From positions 1 through 5,044 of the forward strand of contig JAJYOM010000129.1 of the NCBI GenBank assembly GCA_021796175.1: a stretch of 5,044 bases of DNA, read 5' to 3'. The notes beneath the pieces are model-generated. The model searched no databases, was not told the DNA's origin, and saw only the letters and a list, made by a program, of their open reading frames with translations. This document shows, piece by piece, positions 1 to 5,044 of this stretch (the first letter of the stretch is position 1; each line of letters starts with the position of its first letter). The DNA is from Thermoplasmata archaeon. GTDB taxonomy: Archaea; Thermoplasmatota; Thermoplasmata; Sysuiplasmatales; Sysuiplasmataceae. The position numbers and the translations under genes were made by a program.

Positions 1-119
1 TCTTTGCGAGGGAATTTGATCTGCTCGAACCGCTGCCTCCTGAAGAATTGTATGATCTGGCCGACGTCGGTGATGCAAGGAAGAAGTTCAAGCCTGTTCA
101 GTCCATGGCTTTCTTCTGA
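1..119 (+). CDS. C-terminal end of an unidentified protein (5' partial)
   Basis: An open frame enters from the left edge (first full codon at position 3) and stops at TGA 117-119, giving 38 visible residues. The fragment is acidic and proline-containing, with the core LLEPLPPEELYDLAD, then a basic stretch (ARKKFKP), and it ends in Phe-Phe. It has no membrane segment and looks like the tail of a soluble protein. Codon use resembles the other genes here, with AGG for Arg and mostly G or C in third positions. I do not recognise the family from this short tail. The last 22 bases overlap the 3' end of the convergent minus-strand membrane gene. The frame has coding character, but 38 residues cannot exclude a chance open frame, so confidence is moderate. 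Confidence 0.6.
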   Translation, partial: FAREFDLLEPLPPEELYDLADVGDARKKFKPVQSMAFF

Positions 120-577
120 TGCCGTCTGCCCATTTTCTCCAGGTATTCCAGAAGAGGTGGTAATATCCTGAGAAGTGCAATTACTGCAATTGAAAGCGCA
201 ACAGGGTAGATGTCGAGTGTCATTGAGACTTTCCCGGCAATAATGAAAGAGTACCCCCTGCCTATTACATAGAGCGCGTAAACAGCGGTAAGTCCCTGGC
301 TTACAATCCTCAGTACAAGGCCCGACAGCCTTTCATTTCCGAGAAAAGCCGAGGCGACGGCCGCAGCTGTGATGCCGATGCCCAGATAGGTTATCGTTCT
401 GGCAACGTCGGTAACACTGGACGCGACAGCAATACCGCTGGAGGCGGTGTAAAGCGTCAGTAAATGAATGGCGATTACCGGTGCAAGGAGGAAAACAGCT
501 GAATTCTTCAACGCAGACAAAACCGCCTGGCGCGCGTGCAATCGCCTTCTGCTTTCATGGAGGGCGTTGCCGGTCAT
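98..577 (-). CDS. Small four-helix integral membrane protein, second gene of a two-gene operon
   Basis: This is a 159-residue protein of unrecognised family. Residues 1-25 are hydrophilic and Arg/His-rich (ESRRRLHARQ), suggesting a cytoplasmic N-terminus. Four hydrophobic segments follow at roughly 26-44, 61-79, 87-106 and 121-142. The C-terminus is strongly basic (KMGRRHQKKAMD). Under the positive-inside rule both ends lie in the cytoplasm. No catalytic motif or cysteine pair is visible. The ATG at 577-575 lies three bases after the stop of the upstream LEA-like gene and is preceded by a strong Shine-Dalgarno site, so the two genes are almost certainly co-transcribed and translationally coupled. 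Its 3' end overlaps the convergent gene at the left edge by 22 bases. A plausible role is a membrane partner or assembly factor for the surface-anchored upstream product. That rests only on gene order. Confidence 0.85.
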   Translation of the reverse strand: MTGNALHESRRRLHARQAVLSALKNSAVFLLAPVIAIHLLTLYTASSGIAVASSVTDVARTITYLGIGITAAAVASAFLGNERLSGLVLRIVSQGLTAVYALYVIGRGYSFIIAGKVSMTLDIYPVALSIAVIALLRILPPLLEYLEKMGRRHQKKAMD

Positions 578-580
578 GTC

Positions 581-1105
581 TCAGCCTGCACCCCCTCCGG
601 CAAAGCCGGCAAAAGACCGCGGATTGATGATAACACCTGTCGATGTGTGCAGGTTGAATGCCACAGCATCCATCGCATAATGTCCGCCAATGGCCGCTAC
701 TAGTGTGAAGTTGGCAGAACTGGTGTAGCCTGAGGCGTTGAACAGCCTGTATAGGGTACCAACAGGCACGGGGATGGATATCGGGAAACTGGTAGTTGTG
801 CCTGAAGGCACAGATGGAAGTGACTCGTTGTAGTCAAATTGCATGCCGCCGCCAGGCGAGAGAAGCGTCGCATTCAATGCCAGCCCGTCAATTGAGTAAT
901 ATCCGCCATTTGTGACCGATGCAGAACCGTTCAGATAGAGCATGCCGCCGCCGTACTGCTCAGTGAAACCGCCTGTCTGGATGCTTCCTGTTATCCTGCC
1001 CTGGGCGAGCGGCACAGCAATAGTGAGCAGGAAAATGACAAGGAGCACACTTGCTATAGCGATGATTCTCTGCGCTGCAACACGGGCGGACCTTGCAGCT
1101 GTCAC
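581..1105 (-). CDS. Membrane-anchored extracellular protein with LEA14/WHy-like beta domain
   Basis: With the start at GTG 1105 the product has 174 residues: a short basic N-terminus, one hydrophobic segment at about 14-34, then an outside domain to the C-terminus. That domain alternates polar and hydrophobic residues (beta strands). It includes a Thr-Asn-Gly-Gly turn, the segment SIDGLALNATL, and then VPSGTTTSFPISIPVPV. This order (strand, Asn-Gly turn, strand, proline/Ser-Thr-rich turn, strand) resembles LEA14/WHy domains, which are known from desiccation-related proteins and many archaeal envelope proteins. The assignment is inferred from the pattern. Five N-X-S/T sites (about N59, N78, N93, N123, N132) suggest N-glycosylation. 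The tail is Gly/Ala/Phe-rich. The frame is open up to a GTG at 1180, which would add 25 residues, but a TATA box lies inside that extension exactly where a leaderless GTG 1105 start needs it. The four-helix membrane gene follows after three bases. Confidence 0.8.
   Translation of the reverse strand: MTAARSARVAAQRIIAIASVLLVIFLLTIAVPLAQGRITGSIQTGGFTEQYGGGMLYLNGSASVTNGGYYSIDGLALNATLLSPGGGMQFDYNESLPSVPSGTTTSFPISIPVPVGTLYRLFNASGYTSSANFTLVAAIGGHYAMDAVAFNLHTSTGVIINPRSFAGFAGGGAG
589..598 (-). promoter_or_regulatory. Strong Shine-Dalgarno site inside the end of the upstream gene
   Basis: On the minus strand GGAGGGGGTG lies 11 bases before the ATG at 577, within the last codons of the LEA-like gene (encoding its Gly-rich tail). 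It contains GGAGG and also matches GGAGGTG with one change, as expected for pairing with an archaeal 16S rRNA 3' end. It supports translational coupling and the choice of the 577 start. The first gene of the operon appears instead to be leaderless, so leaderless and SD-led starts coexist in one transcript. Confidence 0.75.
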
Positions 1106-1126
1106 ACGGCTGAAGTCGCTGGCGAT

Positions 1127-1136
1127 TATATTTAAG
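1127..1136 (-). promoter_or_regulatory. TATA box for the LEA-like/four-helix operon
   Basis: On the minus strand CTTAAATATA lies with the first T of TTAAATA at 1135, exactly 30 bases before GTG 1105. The Lrp gene has the same heptamer at the same distance from its start. Archaeal TATA boxes are centred about 26-27 bases before transcription starts, so the transcript would begin at or next to the GTG and be leaderless. The purine-rich BRE expected just upstream is not clear here. Confidence 0.65.
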
Positions 1137-1290
1137 GACGACTGCCTGAAAATCAGCAGCCGAGCCCAGACATCAGCCACAGCTCCATACCCGTCTGAAA
1201 GTGGTGACCTGTTGCAATCAAATGCCAGTCTTCAGAGCCAGAGATGCCGGACACAGCTTTCCGTCACACTGCTCAGTCAGTAGGAATGAG

Positions 1291-1298
1291 TTAAATAC
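1291..1298 (+). promoter_or_regulatory. TATA box for the Lrp/AsnC gene
   Basis: TTAAATAC, preceded by the purine-rich GGAATGAG (a BRE-like flank), lies 30 bases before ATG 1321 and predicts a leaderless transcript. It faces away from the operon promoter at 1127-1136, with about 150 bases between the two TATA boxes. Just upstream, 1268-1281 carries ACTG, six bases, then CAGT. This is a weak inverted repeat that could be an operator but has only four-base arms. Confidence 0.65.
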
Positions 1299-1320
1299 GC
1301 ATACTGCTAATTGATGTTTG

Positions 1321-1767
1321 ATGACCAGCATCGGGATGGAGGACCGGACTCTCAGAAGGCCGGTTGTAAGGGTTATCGACGAAATCGATAGCCAGATACT
1401 CTCCATACTTCGTGAGAACGCGCGGACAAAGAACGTCGAGATTGCACGTAAGGTAAACCTCACCGAAGGCGGGGTGAGGGCGAGAATTGCAAAGATGATC
1501 AAGGACGGAGTGATCGAGAAGTTCACAGTGATAACAAGGAGCAATGATGTCACTGGCCTGGTTCTGATAAAGACACAGCTTGATCAGATGAGGTTGGTCG
1601 GAAAACGCCTGAAGGAAATAGCCTCATCTGCATACGAGACCAGCGGCGAATACGATCTTGCTGCAGAGCTGAGGGCAGACACTGTGGAGCTTTTCAACCG
1701 CAAGGTTGATGAAATAAGATCATTTCCCGGCGTAGTGGACACAATGACTCTTATCAGAATGACTTGA
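1321..1767 (+). CDS. Lrp/AsnC-family transcriptional regulator
   Basis: This 148-residue protein has the full Lrp/AsnC architecture. The N-terminal winged helix-turn-helix spans about residues 18-72, with the hallmark series DEIDSQILSILRENAR, then VEIARKVNLTEGGVRARI (the HTH), then DGVIEKFTVIT (the wing). A C-terminal RAM/AsnC effector-binding domain follows at about 76-148, with the typical TSGEYDLAAEL strand and a closing FPGVVDTMTL strand. Known family members form dimers to octamers that bind short palindromes and respond to amino acids or other small molecules. The effector here cannot be read from sequence. ATG 1321 is preferred over the in-frame TTG at 1318 because of the TATA spacing. 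There is no Shine-Dalgarno site, as expected for a leaderless message. The gene is divergent from the envelope operon, so autoregulation and control of that operon are plausible but inferred. Confidence 0.93.
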   Translation: MTSIGMEDRTLRRPVVRVIDEIDSQILSILRENARTKNVEIARKVNLTEGGVRARIAKMIKDGVIEKFTVITRSNDVTGLVLIKTQLDQMRLVGKRLKEIASSAYETSGEYDLAAELRADTVELFNRKVDEIRSFPGVVDTMTLIRMT

Positions 1768-1846
1768 CACGTGTTTTCAGAAGCATACTAAAACTGCTGC
1801 TTCCTTCGGAACTGGCCGGAATCAGCGGTCGCGCAATCACCCGTTA

Positions 1847-1858
1847 TACCAGCTGGTA
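1847..1858. repeat. Perfect 12-base palindrome, possible operator
   Basis: TACCAGCTGGTA is perfectly self-complementary, and after one mismatch the flanking T/A (1845 and 1860) pair again. Size and symmetry suit a dimeric HTH protein such as the neighbouring Lrp-family regulator, whose relatives recognise palindromes of about 13-15 bases. It lies 80 bases after that gene's stop and about 260 bases before the next start, too far upstream for simple promoter occlusion. Function is inference. Confidence 0.4.
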
Positions 1859-1922
1859 AACTTCAAACATGCACTGAAAGTACACCGGCTTTCAATCCAA
1901 TGCTCAATGCAACAAAAGGAAA

Positions 1923-1935
1923 TGCGCCGGGCGCA
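1923..1935. repeat. 13-base inverted repeat TGCGCC-G-GGCGCA
   Basis: Two perfect six-base GC-rich arms flank one central base. A one-base loop cannot form in RNA without opening pairs, so a protein-binding site is at least as likely as a hairpin. It has no T-run after it and does not look like a terminator. Confidence 0.35.
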
Positions 1936-2075
1936 GGCTTTGATGTCAATGCCGGGACAGAGAAGAGAGCTGCCTGTGCTAATCCTCACCTGAAAGTGAT
2001 AGCTGCCGTATTGACGCACCATTCCGGTAGAAATGGGCCGGTTGACCGATTGTGCGTTACAGAGAGGAAAAAAGG

Positions 2076-2083
2076 ATTTAAGG
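2076..2083 (+). promoter_or_regulatory. Weak TATA-like element before the large surface-protein gene
   Basis: ATTTAAGG follows a purine run (GAGGAAAAAAGG) that resembles a BRE. It would place the transcription start near 2105, leaving a leader of about 13 bases before ATG 2118 with no Shine-Dalgarno site in it. The spacing is longer than the exact 30 bases seen in the two other promoters, so this is a tentative call. Confidence 0.4.
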
Positions 2084-2117
2084 CTGAGAGGGGTAGAAGC
2101 TCCGCACGGTATACTGG

Positions 2118-3971
2118 ATGTCATTTCTGGATGCAATACTCGGGAACAGGATGAGGGCGGTGATCGTCGTGATAATACTTGCAGGTGCGGCCATCGCCGG
2201 TGCCGCCCTTATTGACCAGGCAGTCAGCACACCCTCGCTCAGCCTTGGCCCGTCAACCTCGCTCACAGGCAATCCGGTGAAAATACAACTGGTAACACAG
2301 GGATTGCTGCTGAAAGGAAGCTTTCTGCAGCTCAAATCAGTCTCATTCCATCCCCAGTCGGACTCCGCAGATGTGCAATCTGTTCCAGTCACCAACGGAC
2401 TCTCTGCCACGCATATATTCAATCACCCTGGCAGGTATGTGGTCAGCGCAGATTATGTGAATGCAGGAGGGCATGGCATCGTGACAAGTGTGCTGACCGT
2501 GCTTCCATCCAATTTCACGGCAGGCGGCCTGAACTATGGAGCGCAGGCAAACTACACAGCCAGTAACGGTATGTTCAGTGCGTCCAATCCTTACGGCATT
2601 ATCAGCATCCCTATTGGAAGCAGCGCAGCAGGCAGCACCCTTTCAGTGATTTCTGTGGGTCTGCACCTCAATGCATGGCTGAACTCTAGCGTCAGCAGTG
2701 GTAACTTCAGGACAGTTGATGGTTCAGGCACGCCTGTTTCCGCTTATGCAATCAACAGCACATTCGACCTGCAGGGAAACGGGTATGCAAATGTGCTTGC
2801 AGGCTCTCTCGGACTCAACCTCTCGGCATCACTGCAACTCAGGGGCAATTCCTCTCTCTACAATTCGGTTGCTGGGAATTACACCGTCGCTCAGTACAAC
2901 AACCTGACCGCCAGGCTGACAGTCGGCTATCTCGGAAGTTCCATAAACTTACTCCCTGACGCTTCGGGCGAAATAGATTCATTCGCGTCCGTTTCACCCG
3001 GAAGCCGGTTCAGCCTCCTTTTTTCAGCGATAGGCAACAACGGTACATTCGATATGCCTGCACAGCAGCTTGCAAAGTATGTTTCAGGACTGCCGCGGAC
3101 GCTGCAGTTGAACCTGGACGGCAAATATGGAAGCTACGACTGGAGAACAGCTGCATATTCACCCTCGACTGGAATGTCGAGCCTCGTGGTCAACTTCACT
3201 CAGCCGGATCTCAATCTGACCAATTCCATAACACTGTCATCAGACAGCGGTTTTCCTGCTGGGTATGGTTTAACCGGAGGATTGTCGCTGAACGGGACTC
3301 ATGCTCTTGTCACCCTCCAGTTCAATCGTAATGCTGTAACCAGTGGCACCTCGGTCGTCGGAACTCCGGCGCGCCCGGGCAACAGACAGTATGCAATCGG
3401 CATTTATTCAGCATGGAATCAGGGACCACTCCCGCCGGTCAATGACAGCACCATACTGTCTTTCTCCATGCAGTCCGCACTGGACTACGGCATCAACAAA
3501 ACAGGCATATCCGGTTACCTGAAATCATACAGCAATGCGTTCATCATATCGGCCACCTACAATTTCACTGTTCCGGGCTGGTCCATGACATTCTATTCAC
3601 CCGCCGGCATGTCATACCGGCTCAATGTGACTGACATCAACGGTACATTTGAGGCAGCGGGCTCGCAGTTTTCAGGCAGCCTCACTTACGCCGCCCCCTT
3701 CGGCAACAGCATTCTGGAACTGCAGTCTGCAATCGGAATTGCATTGAACAGCAGCTACTCGCATTTTCTTGCAGGCAGTAACGGCAAACCTGATCTCAGG
3801 ACACTCACTTTCGCTCTGCAGTCGCCATGTATCCCGCAGATCACGCTGTTCCTTCCTCCGGTGCTGAACTACGTTCCATTTGCATACACACTGACTTCAT
3901 CAGGCGGAGCAGTTCTTGCAATTGATGCCGGCAATGGCCAGCTGATGTATTTTGACAGCTTCCCTCTTTAG
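2118..3971 (+). CDS. Large extracellular beta-rich, probably N-glycosylated surface protein with N-terminal PKD-like region
   Basis: This 617-residue protein has no family I recognise. A hydrophobic segment at about 13-33, after a short basic N-terminus (GNRMR), acts as a signal anchor or signal peptide. There is no lipobox Cys. Residues about 50-130 resemble a PKD/Ig-like beta sandwich, ending with FNHPGRYVVSADYVNAGG and a closing strand. The remaining 480 residues are Ser/Thr/Asn/Gly-rich with alternating hydrophobic residues, typical of stacked beta strands. I count 18 N-X-S/T sites between residues 132 and 544, one Cys (571), few charged residues, and no C-terminal membrane segment. It is therefore held by its N-terminus or secreted. 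M12 (2151) is an alternative start that keeps the hydrophobic segment. It is transcribed alone and ends 17 bases before the convergent gatB. S-layer-associated protein or adhesin are possibilities. No catalytic motif is visible. Confidence 0.88.
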   Translation: MSFLDAILGNRMRAVIVVIILAGAAIAGAALIDQAVSTPSLSLGPSTSLTGNPVKIQLVTQGLLLKGSFLQLKSVSFHPQSDSADVQSVPVTNGLSATHIFNHPGRYVVSADYVNAGGHGIVTSVLTVLPSNFTAGGLNYGAQANYTASNGMFSASNPYGIISIPIGSSAAGSTLSVISVGLHLNAWLNSSVSSGNFRTVDGSGTPVSAYAINSTFDLQGNGYANVLAGSLGLNLSASLQLRGNSSLYNSVAGNYTVAQYNNLTARLTVGYLGSSINLLPDASGEIDSFASVSPGSRFSLLFSAIGNNGTFDMPAQQLAKYVSGLPRTLQLNLDGKYGSYDWRTAAYSPSTGMSSLVVNFTQPDLNLTNSITLSSDSGFPAGYGLTGGLSLNGTHALVTLQFNRNAVTSGTSVVGTPARPGNRQYAIGIYSAWNQGPLPPVNDSTILSFSMQSALDYGINKTGISGYLKSYSNAFIISATYNFTVPGWSMTFYSPAGMSYRLNVTDINGTFEAAGSQFSGSLTYAAPFGNSILELQSAIGIALNSSYSHFLAGSNGKPDLRTLTFALQSPCIPQITLFLPPVLNYVPFAYTLTSSGGAVLAIDAGNGQLMYFDSFPL

Positions 3972-3974
3972 TCG

Positions 3975-4011
3975 TTCTGAAGCAGAAGTCAGGCAAGCCT
4001 TCTGCGCAGAA
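3975..4011. terminator. Overlapping inverted repeats between convergent genes, possible bidirectional terminator
   Basis: The 17-base spacer between the two convergent stops holds TTCTG-AAG-CAGAA (3975-3987). The first bases of the gatB 3' end add AGGC-AA-GCCT (3991-4000) and the 12-base perfect palindrome TTCTGCGCAGAA (4000-4011). The first and last share the same arms and could pair in alternative ways. No T-run follows on either strand, so a classical U-tract archaeal terminator is not shown. Confidence 0.3.
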
Positions 4012-5044
4012 CTTCCAGTATCTCATTTGCCCTTGCCTTTCCGGAAAGCTCCTGCATGCACAGTCCGACAAGATAGTTGATTACCTGAGCATTTCCCTTC
4101 CTGTACTTTCCGGCAGCATCAGGATGAAGCGAAATCACGCTCTCCGCCACCCTCTCCAGCTCGTCTGGTTCAGCGAAATTCCCGCTGGTTTCAGACAGGA
4201 CTGATGAAATGTCAGAACCGTCAAAGAGAAGCCTGAGCAGCTTTGTGGCATTCTGGTTGCTCAGCCTTCCGGCGGAATGGTCAGTCGCTATGGAGGCAAG
4301 CTGCTCAAGTCTGCCTGGGGCGTTCAGGAAGGAAGAGGGCAGTTTCCTGAAATTCAGCTCACTTTTTATGTCCCTTGAGACAAATACTGATGCAAAGGCC
4401 GGTGGAACTTTACCTGCAATCATATTATACGCCCGCAGCAGCCCGCTGTCCGCAAGTATTGTTCTGCCGTCTGCCTCCCTTATGCCCTCCGACTTCATTG
4501 ACGACAGCAACTCAAACAGATTTGCAATTGATGGAACATGGATACTCCCGAGATCAACGGGATTTATGTCCGGATCGAGCATGTACCTGTAATCCTCCGA
4601 AGTCTCCTTGAAGCGCATCGGAACTGTCCTGCCTCCGATATCGTCGAATCCCCTTGTTTCCTGTTCGACTTCAATTCCGCTGTCAATCAGATCGCACTGT
4701 CGAATGTACTCGAATTCAAGTGCCTTCAGAACACCGCTGACAGAGTTGATGTTCTTCACTTCAACCCTCCTGCCGCCATCGACAGAGATATTTGTATCCA
4801 CCTTGAACGGTGCCTCATCCCTTGATATACCCAGATACTGCAGCAGCAGGAGGAGGTCATTAAGCAGGGAACGAGCCTCACCTCCGTTTCTGATCGCAGG
4901 TTCGGTAACAAGCTCCAGCAGCGGGACACCTGATCTGTTCAGGTCCACTTCCCCTCCTGTCAGGTCATATTGACCAGGATCCTCCTCCCAGTGTATCTCA
5001 CGAAGAGCAACCTCACCGATTTTCCCTTCCTGTACTTTCCGGCA
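3989..5044 (-). CDS. gatB: Asp-tRNA(Asn)/Glu-tRNA(Gln) amidotransferase subunit B, N-terminus missing
   Basis: GatB phosphorylates the side chain of a misacylated Asp- or Glu-tRNA and adds ammonia delivered from GatA, giving Asn- or Gln-tRNA in the cytoplasmic GatCAB complex. The visible 351 residues (numbered from the right edge) contain the family's motifs in order: IHWEEDPG (17-24); DLNRSGVPLLELVTEP (34-49); VEVKNINSV (94-102) followed by ALEFEYIRQ; QETRGFDD; and RFKETSEDYRYMLDPD (144-159). A helical tail domain follows, with YRKGNAQVINYLVG (314-327) and a basic end. The distance from HWEED to the stop matches GatB of about 475 residues. There is no room for the extra AspRS-like insert of GatE. 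The start and the N-terminal Zn/tRNA region lie beyond the right edge. The apparent start at 4948 is an internal GTG in a conserved motif. The outermost eight codons come from a repeated 24-mer and may be an assembly artefact. Confidence 0.95.
   Translation of the reverse strand, partial: CRKVQEGKIGEVALREIHWEEDPGQYDLTGGEVDLNRSGVPLLELVTEPAIRNGGEARSLLNDLLLLLQYLGISRDEAPFKVDTNISVDGGRRVEVKNINSVSGVLKALEFEYIRQCDLIDSGIEVEQETRGFDDIGGRTVPMRFKETSEDYRYMLDPDINPVDLGSIHVPSIANLFELLSSMKSEGIREADGRTILADSGLLRAYNMIAGKVPPAFASVFVSRDIKSELNFRKLPSSFLNAPGRLEQLASIATDHSAGRLSNQNATKLLRLLFDGSDISSVLSETSGNFAEPDELERVAESVISLHPDAAGKYRKGNAQVINYLVGLCMQELSGKARANEILEVLRRRLA
4092..4115 (+). repeat. 24-base direct repeat, internal copy (in the gatB tail domain)
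   Basis: This 24-base segment is identical to 5021-5044 and in the same orientation. Here it encodes, on the minus strand, the conserved Gly-Lys-Tyr-Arg-Lys-Gly part of the GatB tail, so this copy is the biologically expected one. Identity stops abruptly at both flanks (A at 4091 against T at 5020). Confidence 0.85.
5021..5044 (+). repeat. 24-base direct repeat, copy at the right edge (probable assembly artefact)
   Basis: The last 24 bases of the window duplicate 4092-4115 exactly. In this copy the gatB frame is shifted relative to the internal copy and reads CRKVQEGK. An exact 24-base match in 5 kb is not expected by chance, and its placement flush with the end suggests a false join or graph repeat at a contig end. 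A real duplication is less likely. Confidence 0.8.

Larger units (their letters stand above)
1768..2117. other. 350-base intergenic region without a convincing gene
   Basis: The stretch lies between the Lrp stop and the start of the large surface protein. It has no tRNA-like T-arm, no snoRNA-like box pair I could trust and no ORF with believable coding character. What can be seen is: ACACGTGT followed by TTT at 1767-1777 (a possible weak terminator for the Lrp gene); a 12-base palindrome at 1847-1858; TGAAAG/CTTTCA arms around an eight-base loop at 1875-1894; a 13-base inverted repeat at 1923-1935; and a weak promoter near 2076. The length and the number of palindromes suggest a regulatory leader, or less likely an unrecognised ncRNA. 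Confidence 0.6.

Noticed and set aside
1318..1320. TTG as the start codon of the Lrp gene
   Set aside because: ATG 1321 directly follows, is the stronger codon and sits at the exact promoter spacing shared with the divergent operon.
1875..1910. Possible tRNA T-arm (CTTTCAATCC inside a hairpin)
   Set aside because: It lacks the GTTCRA core, and no acceptor or anticodon arms can be fitted around it.
1837..2136. 99-codon minus-strand open frame over the same intergenic region
   Set aside because: It is Cys/Ser-rich without any motif, has no promoter or Shine-Dalgarno site, and covers the putative promoter of the downstream gene. A frame of this length is likely by chance at this GC.
1900..2154. 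84-codon plus-strand open frame in the intergenic region
   Set aside because: It has no Shine-Dalgarno site or suitable TATA box, its composition is not coding-like (Cys, His and Arg scattered, no domain), and it runs into the start of the surface-protein gene in another frame.
3989..4948. A complete gene starting at GTG 4948
   Set aside because: The residues upstream of 4948 continue in frame with the GatB motif IHWEEDPG and reach the window edge, so the gene is truncated by the window and does not start there.
4209..4973. Several plus-strand open frames of 78-127 codons opposite gatB
   Set aside because: GatB motifs on the minus strand are continuous and conserved throughout. The opposite frames are Ser/Pro-rich shadows.
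3989..5044. GatE of the archaeal GatDE enzyme instead of GatB
   Set aside because: The distance between the DYRYMLDPD motif and the tail domain leaves no room for the AspRS-like insertion that defines GatE.

Overview
The window reads as archaeal chromosomal DNA from a moderate-GC organism. The evidence is: two TATA boxes of the form TTAAATA, each placed 30 bases before a start codon (leaderless transcripts); an archaeal/bacterial-type Lrp/AsnC regulator; envelope proteins dense in N-X-S/T sites; and a GatB subunit of the tRNA-dependent amidotransferase. An uncultured euryarchaeon of the Thermoplasmata type fits best, but that placement is inference. The odd length (5044 bases) and a 24-base exact repeat at the very right edge suggest a whole metagenomic contig rather than a cut from a finished genome.

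Layout, left to right. Positions 1-119 hold the last 38 codons of an unidentified plus-strand gene. Its 3' end overlaps by 22 bases the end of a minus-strand, two-gene operon. The first gene of that operon (start at 1105, end at 581) encodes a membrane-anchored outer-surface protein with an LEA14/WHy-like beta domain. The second (577-98) encodes a four-helix membrane protein and is translationally coupled through a strong Shine-Dalgarno site. Divergent from this operon, with its own matching promoter, is an Lrp/AsnC regulator (1321-1767). A 350-base stretch without a convincing gene follows and holds two short perfect palindromes and a weak promoter. Next is a 617-residue, beta-rich, predicted heavily glycosylated surface protein with an N-terminal PKD-like region (2118-3971). 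Convergent with it, after 17 bases containing inverted repeats, is the C-terminal three quarters of gatB (minus strand, 3989 to the right edge).

How the parts may work together. The LEA-like anchor protein and the four-helix protein probably form one envelope unit. The Lrp-family regulator shares a divergent promoter region with them and may control them as well as itself. The 617-residue protein is a second, independent envelope component in the same neighbourhood. GatB is a housekeeping translation gene and appears unrelated. No CRISPR array, transposase, tRNA or rRNA was seen. I see no clearly new system. The most unusual content is the small envelope operon with its regulator and the large orphan surface protein.
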